NCBI RefSeq assembly: GCF_000513115.1
Contig: NZ_BAUU01000003.1
Location: 123,051-187,050, forward strand
Direction of reading: 5' to 3'
DNA: 64,000 bases
Source: Halalkalibacter hemicellulosilyticusJCM 9152
GTDB taxonomy: Bacteria; Bacillota; Bacilli; Bacillales; Bacillaceae_D
This document shows, one piece after another, positions 9,857 to 18,997 of the stretch. Under the pieces are notes generated by a model that was given only the letters and a program-made list of their open reading frames with translations, was not told the origin of the DNA and searched no databases. Every line of letters begins with the position of its first letter. Positions within the stretch are counted from its first letter, which is position 1. Both the position numbers and the translations under genes were made by a program.

Positions 9857-10290
9857 GTTTTCAATACACATTACAAAAAATTCTAGAGCTTAAACAATCA
9901 CAAAAAAATGAATTTGAAGCTGCATATAAAGAGGCAACTGATCAATTTGAAAAGGTAGCTACTGAGCTGTATCATCTTTTGAAAAAGAAGGAAGATTTGG
10001 AGGATATGGCTCGAAATCAATTGCAACAAGGAACGTCGATTAAGGCTATTCAATTTCAAGAAACAACATTGTCACAACTAGAAAAAGAAATTTTGGTTTT
10101 GCAACAACAAACTCAAGAGGCTCGTTTGAAAATGATGAATAGTCAGGAACAATTAATGAGCGCAACTGTTGAAATGAAAAAATATGAAAAAATGAAGCAA
10201 CGAGAACATGAGCAATACAAAGAAGAATCGAAACGAATCGAATTACTAGAAATGAATGAGTTATCGATTCAAGCATATGCGAATCGTTGA
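9853..10290 (+). CDS. fliJ: Flagellar export chaperone FliJ
   Basis: Small coiled-coil protein that acts as the stalk of the FliI ATPase. It has 145 residues, almost entirely charged heptad-like helix from residue 10 to the end, with the FliJ N-terminus FQYTLQKILELKQ. ATG 9853 overlaps the fliI stop. Position between fliI and the MotE-like gene fits. Sequence conservation in this family is low, so context carries much of the call. Confidence 0.9.
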   Translation: MSFQYTLQKILELKQSQKNEFEAAYKEATDQFEKVATELYHLLKKKEDLEDMARNQLQQGTSIKAIQFQETTLSQLEKEILVLQQQTQEARLKMMNSQEQLMSATVEMKKYEKMKQREHEQYKEESKRIELLEMNELSIQAYANR

Positions 10291-10304
10291 AATTAGGTGG
10301 GAAA

Positions 10305-10877
10305 ATGAGTGATAAGGAACGTTCTTATAATAAGTTTCAATTATTCTTTTTAGTTATTTTCATTCCAATTATATTTGGTTTAGTGTTGTTTGGTTTTGTT
10401 TTTTCTTTAGTAGGATTTGACGTTATTGGTCAAGCTCAAAAAATCGGTTCAACTATACCTATAGTATCTAATTGGGTTCAGGATGAAGACGAAGAGTTAG
10501 AAAACCATACTACAGAACAGCTTGAACAAGCTGAGGCTAATTTAGTTGAAAGTGGAAATGAAATTACAAGATTGGAATCAGAATTACAACGAAAAGAATT
10601 AGAGATTTTAGAACTTCAGGATGAAATTGCTGACCTTCAAGAGGAACTTGTGTTTCAAGGTCAACAAGAAATGGCTATTCAAGAATCACTTGAAGAAATA
10701 GGGAAATTATATGAATTAATGTCTGAAGAGAAAGCTGCGAATGTCTTGAGTCAAATTGACCCGGATGAAGCTATTTTGCATTTAAGATACGTATCAATTG
10801 AGCATCGGGCAGCTATTTTAGAGGAAATGGATGATACCCAAATTGTTGAATATTTAAGAAGAAAACTGAACGAATAA
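10305..10877 (+). CDS. ylxF: YlxF/MotE-like membrane coiled-coil protein
   Basis: Matches by position and architecture the YlxF/MotE family: a short cytoplasmic N-terminus, one transmembrane helix near residues 11-33, a long Glu/Gln-rich coiled coil (about 65-125) and a C-terminal MgtE-N-like helical domain (SEEKAANVLSQIDPDEA). MotE family members in other bacteria help the stator; a direct role here is inferred from the operon. Start ATG 10305 is chosen over the ATG at 10287 because of the SD ttaggtggg (10294-10301). Confidence 0.85.
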   Translation: MSDKERSYNKFQLFFLVIFIPIIFGLVLFGFVFSLVGFDVIGQAQKIGSTIPIVSNWVQDEDEELENHTTEQLEQAEANLVESGNEITRLESELQRKELEILELQDEIADLQEELVFQGQQEMAIQESLEEIGKLYELMSEEKAANVLSQIDPDEAILHLRYVSIEHRAAILEEMDDTQIVEYLRRKLNE

Positions 10878-10919
10878 ATGAGGTTCCTTCTCTTATGTGA
10901 AAGGAGGTGAAATGAAAAG

Positions 10920-12230
10920 GTGAATCAGTTGATGATGGCACTGGCATACCAGAAACCAAACCTTGTAGTTCAAACTCAGGGGAGCAATACTAAATCAATC
11001 AGCGATGAAGCGGATTTTTCTAATGTGTTAGGTCGATTATTAGAGAGTGACGAGGAAGTAGTAGTACACGACTCTATGAGTCAGGATTTAATAGAAGAGC
11101 TTTTGGAAGAATTAGATTTGCCGGATGTTGTAGAATTTCAAGATTGGTTTTCCCAACCTGACGTAAGTCAAATATGGAGCAAGCTCTCTGAAAATATTCA
11201 AGGTGAAATAACTGAAGGTGATGAGTGGACTGAAGCGGAGTCGACTGTTGACGAGCAATTGATTATGAGTTTGATCGGAATGTGGCAGAAATACAAAAAT
11301 GAAAATGAAAGAGACAACTTAGGACATACTACTTTAAATTCTACCGTTTTAGGACAGTTCATTTTAGGTTTAATTCAAAGTCACGTTGCTAGTGCGAATG
11401 AACCATTAATTTCGCAACAGACACGCACAGAACAAGGAAGCGACAATCAATTACTTCTTGATCAAGATAGAACCTTAAAGCAGTTTCTTAGAATGCTAAT
11501 TCAAAATCAAGATAATGGTAACGGAAATAGTGGTAATCGGTTCTTTAATGAACTTTCTCTAAATCAAAACAGTCAGCAAGTAGATACAAGTCCATTAGCG
11601 ATCAGTCAGATTGTTAAGAGGTTAGTAGAATCCATGATTGAAGAAAGAAATAAGGAAAATCAAGTTAGTGAGCGAAAAGTTGAATCAACGATGCTTTCTT
11701 TACCGAAAGAGCTGAGGTTTAATCCATTATTATCTGAAATCGGTTCGTATACAATAAGAACTGATCAAGCGACGATTCATGTGGGTGAACAAATGCCTCG
11801 TGAAATTCAACAGCAACAATTCATGCGGCAATTTCAAAACCTATTGAGACATGCTACGATGACTCATTCTAAAGAAGGCGTACAATCCCTTTCCGTAAAG
11901 TTGCATCCTGAGCATTTAGGGCGTTTGGATGTACAATTAACGCAAATCAATGGGGTGTTATCTGCCAAAATAATGGTTAGTCAATCAGCCGCAAAGGAAC
12001 TAATTGAAAGCCAGCTTTCGCAATTAAGACAAGCTTTTGTTCAGCAGCAGCTTCCAGTTGAACGTATAGAGATAACGCATCAACAGTCTCAATTGGAAAA
12101 AGAAAAGGACAAAGAAGGTTCATCTTCACAACAGCAACGTCAAGATGCGAATGAGGACGGTCAAGAAGAAAATCGAGAGTTTCATGAGGAGTTTCAAGAT
12201 AGTCTTTACTCAATAAATGAACAGGTTTAG
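10920..12230 (+). CDS. fliK: Flagellar hook-length control protein FliK
   Basis: Secreted ruler that switches export from hook to filament substrates. It has 436 residues. The N-terminal two thirds is low-complexity and Gln/Glu/Asn rich; the C-terminal hook-length domain (about 325-405) carries SLSVKLHPEHLGRLDVQL, the Flg_hook signature. The likely start is GTG 10920, 10 nt after the SD aaggaggtg (10901-10909); ATG 10932 is possible. The C-terminal tail is highly charged. The variable N-terminal region cannot be compared by eye. Confidence 0.93.
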   Translation: MNQLMMALAYQKPNLVVQTQGSNTKSISDEADFSNVLGRLLESDEEVVVHDSMSQDLIEELLEELDLPDVVEFQDWFSQPDVSQIWSKLSENIQGEITEGDEWTEAESTVDEQLIMSLIGMWQKYKNENERDNLGHTTLNSTVLGQFILGLIQSHVASANEPLISQQTRTEQGSDNQLLLDQDRTLKQFLRMLIQNQDNGNGNSGNRFFNELSLNQNSQQVDTSPLAISQIVKRLVESMIEERNKENQVSERKVESTMLSLPKELRFNPLLSEIGSYTIRTDQATIHVGEQMPREIQQQQFMRQFQNLLRHATMTHSKEGVQSLSVKLHPEHLGRLDVQLTQINGVLSAKIMVSQSAAKELIESQLSQLRQAFVQQQLPVERIEITHQQSQLEKEKDKEGSSSQQQRQDANEDGQEENREFHEEFQDSLYSINEQV

Positions 12231-12242
12231 GTGTGTGATGAT

Positions 12243-12704
12243 ATGCCAACGGTAAACGAAAGTTTATATTTACAAGAAAGACAGCAGCAACCGCAAAATA
12301 CGAATCAAAGTATTTTAGGAAAAGATGATTTTTTGAAATTGTTAATTACTCAATTACAAAATCAAGATCCGTCTAATCCAATGGACGACCGAGAATTCAT
12401 TGCGCAGATGGCTCAATTTTCTTCCTTAGAGCAAATGACAAATATGAATCAAGCAATGCAACATTTTGTTCATTTACAAAAAAGTCAAAGCTTAGTACAG
12501 CATAGTGAGTTAATTGGGAAAACCGTTCAATGGAAACGTGAAGTTGAAATTGATCAATATCGTACGGAAACCGTATACGAAAATCATAAAGTAAAATCAG
12601 TTCGTTTAGAAAGCGATGGTAAAATTCGCATTTTACTAGAAAATGATCGATGGATTAGTAATGATCAGGTTGTTCAAATTAGTGAAACATCAATAGAAGA
12701 ATAA
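12243..12704 (+). CDS. flgD: Flagellar hook cap/scaffold protein FlgD
   Basis: Cap that guides hook polymerisation, here a short form of about 153 residues typical of Bacillus. The conserved core [41 protein letters not shown] is plain (residues 20-60). ATG 12243 follows aggtgtg (12229-12235), a fair SD; a GTG at 12231 in frame lacks one. It lies directly behind fliK with almost no gap. Confidence 0.95.
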   Translation: MPTVNESLYLQERQQQPQNTNQSILGKDDFLKLLITQLQNQDPSNPMDDREFIAQMAQFSSLEQMTNMNQAMQHFVHLQKSQSLVQHSELIGKTVQWKREVEIDQYRTETVYENHKVKSVRLESDGKIRILLENDRWISNDQVVQISETSIEE

Positions 12705-12717
12705 AGGAAGTGAATGT

Positions 12718-13101
12718 ATGGATCCAAGGGTTCAATGGCATTCGTTACCAACTCTTCCGAAATCACCTAACGTTAATACTAATGAAAGTCATGCGAAAAA
12801 GAAAAATTTTAAAGAAGTTTTTCAAACCGAACTAAACAATGCTACACAATTAGTATTTACAAAACATGCAAAAAATCGAATGGAATCAAGAGGCATTTCA
12901 ATTGATGCTAACAAATGGATAGAGATCGAAAACAAGGTGGTTGAGGCAAGGAAAAAAGGAATTAAAGAGTCTGTTGTTATTACAGAAGATGCTACTCTAT
13001 TGGTTAATGCGCAAACTCATACAATTATTACAGCTCTTAATCGAAATGAAGCGAAATCACAAATTTTCTCAAATATTAATGGTACGATTTTAATTGACTA
13101 G
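12718..13101 (+). CDS. TIGR02530-type flagellar operon protein
   Basis: A 127-residue protein with the FTKHAKNRMESRGI motif and the downstream ESVVITEDATLLVNAQTHTIITAL segment. These mark the small 'flagellar operon protein' family found next to flgD/flgE in many Firmicutes. Its molecular role is not established. The first 40 residues are likely disordered. SD ggaagtg precedes ATG 12718. It sits between flgD and flgE as expected. Confidence 0.85.
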   Translation: MDPRVQWHSLPTLPKSPNVNTNESHAKKKNFKEVFQTELNNATQLVFTKHAKNRMESRGISIDANKWIEIENKVVEARKKGIKESVVITEDATLLVNAQTHTIITALNRNEAKSQIFSNINGTILID

Positions 13102-13172
13102 ACTGGACCCGTTAAGGGAAGTCTTTGACTGCTGAGCGATAGATGCAGTCTATAAAAAGGAGGATATGTATA

Positions 13173-13964
13173 ATGTTAAGATCGATGTATTCTGGTATTT
13201 CGGGTATGAACAATATGCAAACGAAGTTAGATGTAATTGGGAATAATATTGCCAATGTTAATACATTTGGTTTTAAAAAAGGCCGTGCGACATTTAAAGA
13301 CATGATTAATCAACAGATCGCTGGTGCATCTGCTCCTGGAGCTGGTCTAGGGGGAACAAACCCTATGCAAGTAGGGCTTGGCTCAATGCTTGGTTCTATT
13401 GATACGATTCATACTGGCGGTAGTTTACAAAATACGAATCGAGAGTTAGATTTGGGTATTTCTGGAGATGGGTTCTTCCGTGTTACAGATGGAGAGGCTA
13501 TTTTTTATACTCGTGCTGGAAACTTTTATTTCGATGAAGATGGTGCAATTGTTACTTCTGGCGGTCTATATGTGCTCGATGAAGATGATGAACCTATTAT
13601 AGTTCCAGAAAATGCGCGTAGCTTTAGTATTGGACAAACTGGTGTCGTAAACTATGTTGATGTAGATGGTGATTTACAAGAAGCAGGTACGATTTCATTA
13701 GCATATTTTGCAAATCCAGAAGGTCTTCAAAAGCAAGGAGATAACCTTTATCAAGTTACTCCTAACTCGGGTGCAGTCAATATCACGACTCCAGGTAATG
13801 AAGGTACTGGAGTAGTAGTCGCTGGAACATTAGAGATGTCAAATGTAGATTTATCTGAAGAGTTCACTGAAATGATTGTGGCTCAACGTGCTTTTCAGGC
13901 GAATACTAGAATTATTACGACTTCAGACGAAATCCTACAAGAGTTAGTTAATTTAAAACGTTAA
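13173..13964 (+). CDS. flgE: Flagellar hook protein FlgE (short Bacillus form, FlgG-like)
   Basis: About 263 residues, N-terminus MLRSMYSGISGMNNMQTKLD, with the hook/rod motif IGNNIANVNTFGFKK and the C-terminal heptad segment SEEFTEMIVAQRAFQANTRI. The equivalent B. subtilis gene in this slot is the hook protein FlgE, which is short and resembles FlgG. Databases often name this flgG. ATG 13173 has the strong SD aaaaggagg (13155-13163); an upstream in-frame ATG at 13143 lacks one. Confidence 0.93.
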   Translation: MLRSMYSGISGMNNMQTKLDVIGNNIANVNTFGFKKGRATFKDMINQQIAGASAPGAGLGGTNPMQVGLGSMLGSIDTIHTGGSLQNTNRELDLGISGDGFFRVTDGEAIFYTRAGNFYFDEDGAIVTSGGLYVLDEDDEPIIVPENARSFSIGQTGVVNYVDVDGDLQEAGTISLAYFANPEGLQKQGDNLYQVTPNSGAVNITTPGNEGTGVVVAGTLEMSNVDLSEEFTEMIVAQRAFQANTRIITTSDEILQELVNLKR

Positions 13965-14002
13965 TGAATGAATTGACCACATAGGAAATGCTAAGGAGGG
14001 TT

Positions 14003-14027
14003 GGACTAGGATACAAACTCCTAGTCC
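14003..14027 (+). promoter_or_regulatory. Hairpin between a strong SD and the swrD start codon
   Basis: GGACTAGG (14003-14010) and CCTAGTCC (14020-14027) form a perfect 8-bp stem with a 9-nt loop. A strong SD, aaggaggg (13992-13999), lies just upstream, but the family-supported ATG of swrD is at 14039, 39 nt away. Folding of the hairpin would reduce the effective gap to about 14 nt. The base pairing is seen; the effect on translation is inferred. Confidence 0.55.
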
Positions 14028-14038
14028 ATTTATCAATT

Positions 14039-14251
14039 ATGATTGAGCTTACAAGAATTAATGGAAAATCATTTTACCTGAATGTCCTTCTAATTGAACA
14101 AATGGAGGCATTTCCAGACACAACCATTACACTTGTGAATGGGAAAAAAATTGTTGTTAAAGATGAAATAGAAGATGTCAAAGTATTAATTAATAAACAG
14201 TTTAAAAGTATAGGTCTTTTAGCAACATATAAAGATGTGGGGGGCGCATGA
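14039..14251 (+). CDS. swrD: FlbD-family protein SwrD (YlzI)
   Basis: A 70-residue protein starting MIELTRINGKSFYLN and continuing VLLIEQMEAFPDTTITLVNGKKIVV, the FlbD/YlzI signature. In B. subtilis SwrD increases flagellar motor power and supports swarming. The homology-supported start is ATG 14039, although no SD lies directly before it; an ATG at 13988 would add 17 residues encoded by the SD and hairpin, which do not look like FlbD. It lies between flgE and fliL as in B. subtilis. Confidence 0.9.
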   Translation: MIELTRINGKSFYLNVLLIEQMEAFPDTTITLVNGKKIVVKDEIEDVKVLINKQFKSIGLLATYKDVGGA

Positions 14252-14683
14252 TTGTTTAAGAATAAATTAGTCAATATTATGTTAATCATTTTAGCTGCGC
14301 TGACATTACTTGGGGTTATTGTATTTGTCTTATTTAATCAATTTTTAGATAGTCCAAAAGAAGGGCAGGAGCCAACGATTGATGAGATTATAAACTTATC
14401 TTTCGATACGGATGAAATTACGACAAATTTACAATCTAACGATTTTATTCGAGCCACTTTTCGTATACAGGTGGATAGCAGATCAGCACTTTCAGAAATA
14501 CAAAAACGTGATTTTCAAATTAACAACATATTATTACGTTCATTATCAAACAAACGCTCTTCTGAGCTAGCTGGTAATGAAGGAATCGTCGATTTTGAAA
14601 ATAGTATACGAGATGAAATTAATGCATTAATGCAAGAAGGTGAAGTGGTTCAAGTCTACACGACAAGTTGGGTCATACAATAA
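14252..14683 (+). CDS. fliL: Flagellar basal body-associated protein FliL
   Basis: Single-pass membrane protein near the stator, 143 residues. A short cytoplasmic N-terminus is followed by a transmembrane helix near residues 8-30 and an extracellular FliL domain ending in GEVVQVYTTSWVIQ. The start is TTG 14252, immediately after the swrD stop, with a G-rich SD (14239-14244). Confidence 0.93.
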   Translation: MFKNKLVNIMLIILAALTLLGVIVFVLFNQFLDSPKEGQEPTIDEIINLSFDTDEITTNLQSNDFIRATFRIQVDSRSALSEIQKRDFQINNILLRSLSNKRSSELAGNEGIVDFENSIRDEINALMQEGEVVQVYTTSWVIQ

Positions 14684-14725
14684 TAACCTTGCTTTACTGC
14701 TTAATTGGATGGAGAGGTGAGGCAC

Positions 14726-15718
14726 TTGGCTGACGTTTTATCTCAAGGCGAAATCGATGCCTTGCTATCAGCTATTTCCACAGGGGAAATGGATGCTGAT
14801 GAATTAAAAAAAGAAGAAACTGAAAAAAAAGTTAAAGTTTACGATTTTAAAAGAGCATTAAGATTTTCTAAGGATCAAATTAGGAGTTTGTCGAGAATTC
14901 ATGAAAACTTTGCTCGGTTATTAACAACTTATTTCTCAGCACAACTGCGGTCATATGTACAAATATCTGTGACGTCAGTTGATCAATTACCATACGAAGA
15001 GTTTGTGCGTTCCATTCCTTCGATGACAATCTTAAATGTTTTTGAATCTTATCCATTAGACGGTCGCTTAATCATGGAGATCAACCCGAATATCGCATAT
15101 GCGATGTTAGATCGTTTGCTTGGAGGAAAAGGATCAAGTATTAATAAAGTCGATTCATTAACAGAAATCGAAATGAAGATTATGTCACAATTATTTCAAA
15201 GGACACTTGATAGCTTTCAAGAAGCTTGGAGTTCTATTATTGAATTAGACCCTGTGATGGAAGAAATAGAAGTAAATCCGCAATTCTTACAGATGGTATC
15301 TCCAAATGAAACAGTTGTTGTCATTTCGTTGCAGACAACGATTGCAGAGACCTCTGGTATGATCAACATTTGTTTGCCACATGTTGTGTTAGAAAGTATT
15401 TTACCCAAGCTTTCCATGCACTATTGGATGCAAGAGAAGAAAAAAGATCGAGACGAAGGCGAACAAGAAAAAATTGAGCAAAGCGTAAAGAAAGCTCCGT
15501 TACTCATTCAAGCTGAGCTTGGAGATTCAGAAATTACGATTCAAGAATTTTTAAGTTTAACTAAAGGTGATGTTATTGAATTGAATCAATCTATCGAAGA
15601 GCCGTTAGGGGTCTTTGTAGGTGGAGAGAAAAAATATTATGCACAACCAGGTATCTTAAAGAATCGTGTATCTGTACAAGTAACGGAATTGATTGAGGAG
15701 GTTGAAGAAGATGAATGA
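14726..15718 (+). CDS. fliM: Flagellar motor switch protein FliM
   Basis: C-ring protein that binds phospho-CheY through its N-terminal peptide LSQGEIDALLSAI. This is followed by the CheC-like middle domain (VYDFKRALRFSKDQIRSL...) and the C-terminal SpoA domain (about 255-325). TTG 14726 (MADVLSQ) is preferred because ggagaggtgagg (14711-14722) is its SD; the ORF can be opened earlier at 14705. About 330 residues, normal. Its 3' end overlaps fliY by 8 bp. Confidence 0.96.
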   Translation: MADVLSQGEIDALLSAISTGEMDADELKKEETEKKVKVYDFKRALRFSKDQIRSLSRIHENFARLLTTYFSAQLRSYVQISVTSVDQLPYEEFVRSIPSMTILNVFESYPLDGRLIMEINPNIAYAMLDRLLGGKGSSINKVDSLTEIEMKIMSQLFQRTLDSFQEAWSSIIELDPVMEEIEVNPQFLQMVSPNETVVVISLQTTIAETSGMINICLPHVVLESILPKLSMHYWMQEKKKDRDEGEQEKIEQSVKKAPLLIQAELGDSEITIQEFLSLTKGDVIELNQSIEEPLGVFVGGEKKYYAQPGILKNRVSVQVTELIEEVEEDE

Positions 15719-16928
15719 TGATATGCTATCCCAAGATGAAATAAACGAATTATTAAAAGGTGTCTCAAGTAGTGAAGATGAGGATAGTTCACAATCTGAT
15801 TCAGATAGTGATTTAGGTATTTCTGATTATTTGTCCGATGTTGAACAAGATGCACTTGGTGAAATAGGAAACATTTCATTTGGGAGTGCTTCTACTGCAC
15901 TGTCAACATTGTTAAGTCAGAAGGTGGATATTACAACTCCGACCTTATCCATTATTAGGAGAGACGAATTGGAAGATGAATTCCCAAGACCTCATGTAGC
16001 CATTCACGTAAATTACACAGAGGGCTTTGAAGGAATGAACTTGCTTGTTATGAATACATCGGATGCTGCCATTATTGCTGATTTAATGCTTGGTGGAGAT
16101 GGAACAAACCCCGATGAAGAGTTAAATGAAATGCATACAAGCGCTGTACAAGAAGCAATGAATCAAATGATGGGATCAGCTTCTACATCGATGTCAACGA
16201 TTTTTAATAAGCGAGTTGATATTTCTCCTCCTGGAATTGATTTAATGGATGTGAAAAATAATGAGGGAACGAAGCATGTTCCTGATGACGATATCTTAGT
16301 TAAAATTTCTTTTAGGTTAACGGTCGGAAGTTTAATAGATTCAACGATTATGCAATTAGTTACGATTTCGTTTGCTAAAGAGCTTGTGAATGAATTAATG
16401 AATCCGAGTATTCCTGAAGAGGAGCCGGTAGTAAAGCAAGCTGGTGAACCTGTTCAACAACAAGCAACTTCTCAAGGCGAGACTCATTCAAGAAATCAGC
16501 CTTATCCTGAAAATAACTCTTATTCTAACTCAACATCAGCTCCTCAGCCTAGTTATGCTAATCGTGGACAGCAACATTTAGGAGGTCAATTTAATCAGCG
16601 AGATGTTGACGTACAGCCTGCTGCATTTTCCCAATTTGAAAATCACCAGTTGTCACACGAAGAATCTAATAATTTGAATATGTTACTTGATATTCCTTTA
16701 CAGGTAACTGTTGAATTAGGACGAACGAAGCGCTCGATTAAGGAAATTTTAGAGTTTTCACAAGGGTCAATTATTGAACTTGATAAATTAGCTGGCGAGC
16801 CAGTCGATATACTAGTTAATCAGAAACTAATAGCCAAAGGTGAAGTTGTAGTGATTGATGAAAACTTTGGTGTTAGGGTTCTTGATATTGTAAGTCAAGA
16901 AGCGCGAATTAATCATTTAAAAAAGTAG
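15711..16928 (+). CDS. fliY: Flagellar switch protein and CheY-P phosphatase FliY
   Basis: Rotor protein of Gram-positive bacteria combining a CheY-binding peptide (MLSQDEINELLKG, residues 4-16), a CheC-type phosphatase domain with two E-x2-N centres (about residues 45-200), and a C-terminal FliN/SpoA domain (about 320-400). In B. subtilis FliY is the main CheY-P phosphatase. At 406 residues it is longer than the B. subtilis protein, due to a Gln/Ser/Asn/Pro-rich linker near 240-310. SD gaggaggt lies inside the fliM end. Confidence 0.96.
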   Translation: MNDDMLSQDEINELLKGVSSSEDEDSSQSDSDSDLGISDYLSDVEQDALGEIGNISFGSASTALSTLLSQKVDITTPTLSIIRRDELEDEFPRPHVAIHVNYTEGFEGMNLLVMNTSDAAIIADLMLGGDGTNPDEELNEMHTSAVQEAMNQMMGSASTSMSTIFNKRVDISPPGIDLMDVKNNEGTKHVPDDDILVKISFRLTVGSLIDSTIMQLVTISFAKELVNELMNPSIPEEEPVVKQAGEPVQQQATSQGETHSRNQPYPENNSYSNSTSAPQPSYANRGQQHLGGQFNQRDVDVQPAAFSQFENHQLSHEESNNLNMLLDIPLQVTVELGRTKRSIKEILEFSQGSIIELDKLAGEPVDILVNQKLIAKGEVVVIDENFGVRVLDIVSQEARINHLKK

Positions 16929-16943
16929 AGTAGGTGAAAGATA

Positions 16944-17306
16944 GTGGCGAAAAAAGTATTAATTGTTGATGATGCAGCTTTTATGAGAATGATGATTAAG
17001 GACATTCTATCGAAAAATGGTTATGAGGTTGTAGGTGAAGCTGCAGATGGAAATCAAGCGGTTGAAAAATATAAAGAATTTTCACCTGATTTAGTGACAT
17101 TGGATATTACGATGCCTGAAAAAGATGGAATTGCCGCATTAAAAGAAATTATCGCACATGATGGTCAAGCAAAGGTAATCATGTGCTCGGCAATGGGACA
17201 ACAATCAATGGTTATTGATGCTATCCAATCTGGTGCAAAAGATTTTATCGTAAAACCGTTTCAAGCAGATCGAGTGTTAGAAGCAATTGAAAAAACACTT
17301 GCATAA
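16944..17306 (+). CDS. cheY: Chemotaxis response regulator CheY
   Basis: Single receiver domain of 120 residues: acidic pair Asp9/Asp10, phospho-acceptor Asp54 in LDITMP, conserved Ser near 83 (CSAMGQ) and Lys near 104 (VKPF). In B. subtilis CheY-P promotes counterclockwise rotation. The start is GTG 16944. Its usual kinase gene cheA is not present in this operon, so the source of its phosphate is unknown from this window. Confidence 0.97.
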   Translation: MAKKVLIVDDAAFMRMMIKDILSKNGYEVVGEAADGNQAVEKYKEFSPDLVTLDITMPEKDGIAALKEIIAHDGQAKVIMCSAMGQQSMVIDAIQSGAKDFIVKPFQADRVLEAIEKTLA

Positions 17307-17330
17307 ACGGAACGTAAATGGGGGTAAGTT

Positions 17331-18011
17331 GTGAAGATGTTGTTTAAGGCTAGATGGGTGGGTGTGATCGTATTAATAATCTGGGGAATGATGCCACTTT
17401 CAGTATTTGCTGAAAATCAGGTTTCTTCTGATGAATGTAGCGTGACTCAATTTATCAATGGGGAATGTCAAGAATTGGATGAACCATCCCCGTCAGCCGA
17501 AGAGCCTGAAGCAGGTCAGGTTGACGAAACTATTTTCCCTGAAACGAATACTTTTGCTATGTTTGCCCAAACCATTTTAGCATTGGCATTCGTCATTATC
17601 TTACTATATGTACTTTTGCGTTTTGTTGGGAAACGTTCGCAATCTTTTCGGTCAACTCAAATATTGCAGTCGATGGGCGGTGTTCCATTAGGTGGGAATC
17701 GATCTGTTCAAATCGTTCGTGTGAACGATCGAATCTTAGTTGTTGGAGTAGGTGAGTCCATTCAATTATTGAAAGAAATTACTGATCCAGAAGAGGTAAA
17801 TAAAATGATGTCACAACAGCAACAAACAATGGAATCTTTTGATCAGCCTATTGATAAAGTGATGAGTTGGTTTAGAAAAGATAAAGGTAGTTTAGAAGCA
17901 AATTCAACAAATCATGATGCATTTAAACAGCTGTTAACTAAACAGTTAGGAGAAGTTTCTAAAGCTCAAAAGAAGGTTCATGATGAGGTAAGGGAGCGTG
18001 ATCATAAATGA
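17331..18011 (+). CDS. fliO: Flagellar export protein FliO (FliZ in B. subtilis)
   Basis: Accessory membrane protein for assembly of the FliPQR export gate. A signal-like hydrophobic N-terminus (about 9-28, ending VFAEN) precedes an acidic external stretch with two Cys. A transmembrane helix lies near 65-87, followed by the FliO motif (ILQSMGGVPLGGNRSVQIVRVNDRILVVGVGES). It has 226 residues; start GTG 17331 with SD gggggtaag. The order fliO-fliP-fliQ-fliR is canonical; fliP overlaps its stop. Confidence 0.93.
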   Translation: MKMLFKARWVGVIVLIIWGMMPLSVFAENQVSSDECSVTQFINGECQELDEPSPSAEEPEAGQVDETIFPETNTFAMFAQTILALAFVIILLYVLLRFVGKRSQSFRSTQILQSMGGVPLGGNRSVQIVRVNDRILVVGVGESIQLLKEITDPEEVNKMMSQQQQTMESFDQPIDKVMSWFRKDKGSLEANSTNHDAFKQLLTKQLGEVSKAQKKVHDEVRERDHK

Positions 18012-18712
18012 TGGATTTTTTCATCATTTCAGTAATCAACCCGTTGCCTGGATTGGATTTAGATTTTATTACGGAAGAGCCTACTGGGGTTGTAACAACG
18101 ATTCAACTTCTTTTACTATTAACGGTTTTGTCATTGGCACCTGCCATTTTAATTTTAATGACTAGTTTCACAAGGATTGTGATCGTGTTATCGTTTGTTA
18201 GACAAGGGCTAGCGACACAAACAATGCCTCCAAACCAAGTTATTATTGGATTGGCACTATTTTTAACATTTTTTATTATGGCTCCTATTTTTGCAGAAAT
18301 TAACGAAGTAGCGTTAACACCACTAATCAATGAAGAAATTGATCAAGATGAAGCATTTGAACTTGCTGTAGTGCCGTTAAAGGAATTTATGGCGTCACAT
18401 ACAAGAGAAAGAGACCTTGCATTATTTATGGGGTATGCAGGGCTTGAGCAACCGGAGTCTTTAGATGATATTCCGTTAACTGCCCTTGTTCCTGCTTTTG
18501 CGATTAGTGAGTTGAAAACGGCCTTTCAAATTGGCTTTCTCATTTTTGTACCATTTCTTGTTATTGATATGATTGTTGCAAGTGTTTTAATGTCGATGGG
18601 GATGATGATGCTTCCACCAATTATGATTGCATTACCATTTAAAATATTGTTGTTTGTGTTAGTAGATGGCTGGTATTTAATCGTTCAATCTTTGCTTATT
18701 AGTTTTAGTTAG
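18008..18712 (+). CDS. fliP: Flagellar export gate protein FliP
   Basis: Core component of the type III export gate, 234 residues, with about four hydrophobic helices. The family signature SFTRIVIVLSFVRQGLATQTMPPNQV is near residues 52-77, and FLIFVPFLVIDMIVASVLMSMGMMMLPP is near the C-terminus. ATG 18008 overlaps the fliO stop (ATGA); ATG 18011 is equally possible. Confidence 0.98.
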   Translation: MMDFFIISVINPLPGLDLDFITEEPTGVVTTIQLLLLLTVLSLAPAILILMTSFTRIVIVLSFVRQGLATQTMPPNQVIIGLALFLTFFIMAPIFAEINEVALTPLINEEIDQDEAFELAVVPLKEFMASHTRERDLALFMGYAGLEQPESLDDIPLTALVPAFAISELKTAFQIGFLIFVPFLVIDMIVASVLMSMGMMMLPPIMIALPFKILLFVLVDGWYLIVQSLLISFS

Positions 18713-18727
18713 CGGGTGGTGTTGGTT

Positions 18728-18997
18728 GTGAGTTCAGAATTTATTATAAGTATGGCGGAAAATGCGGTTTGGGTTGTCTTATTTGTTGCAGGTCCTTTAC
18801 TTTTAGTTGCATTAGGTTTAGGGCTTTTTGTGAGTATCTTTCAAGCAACAACACAGATTCAGGAACAAACGTTAGCGTTTATTCCTAAAATTGTTGGAGT
18901 ATTTGTTGCTCTTATTGTATTTGGACCATGGATGCTTTCTACTGTTACGAATTTTGCCTATCAAATTTTTAGTAATCTTCATCGGTTTATAGGATAA
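18728..18997 (+). CDS. fliQ: Flagellar export gate protein FliQ
   Basis: Two-helix membrane protein, 89 residues from GTG 18728 (MSSEFIISMAENAVW). The motif FQATTQIQEQTLAFIPKI between its helices is diagnostic. The SD gggtggtg lies at 18714-18721; the ORF can be extended to 18716, but homology favours MSSEF. The stop TAA overlaps the ATG of fliR. Confidence 0.97.
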   Translation: MSSEFIISMAENAVWVVLFVAGPLLLVALGLGLFVSIFQATTQIQEQTLAFIPKIVGVFVALIVFGPWMLSTVTNFAYQIFSNLHRFIG

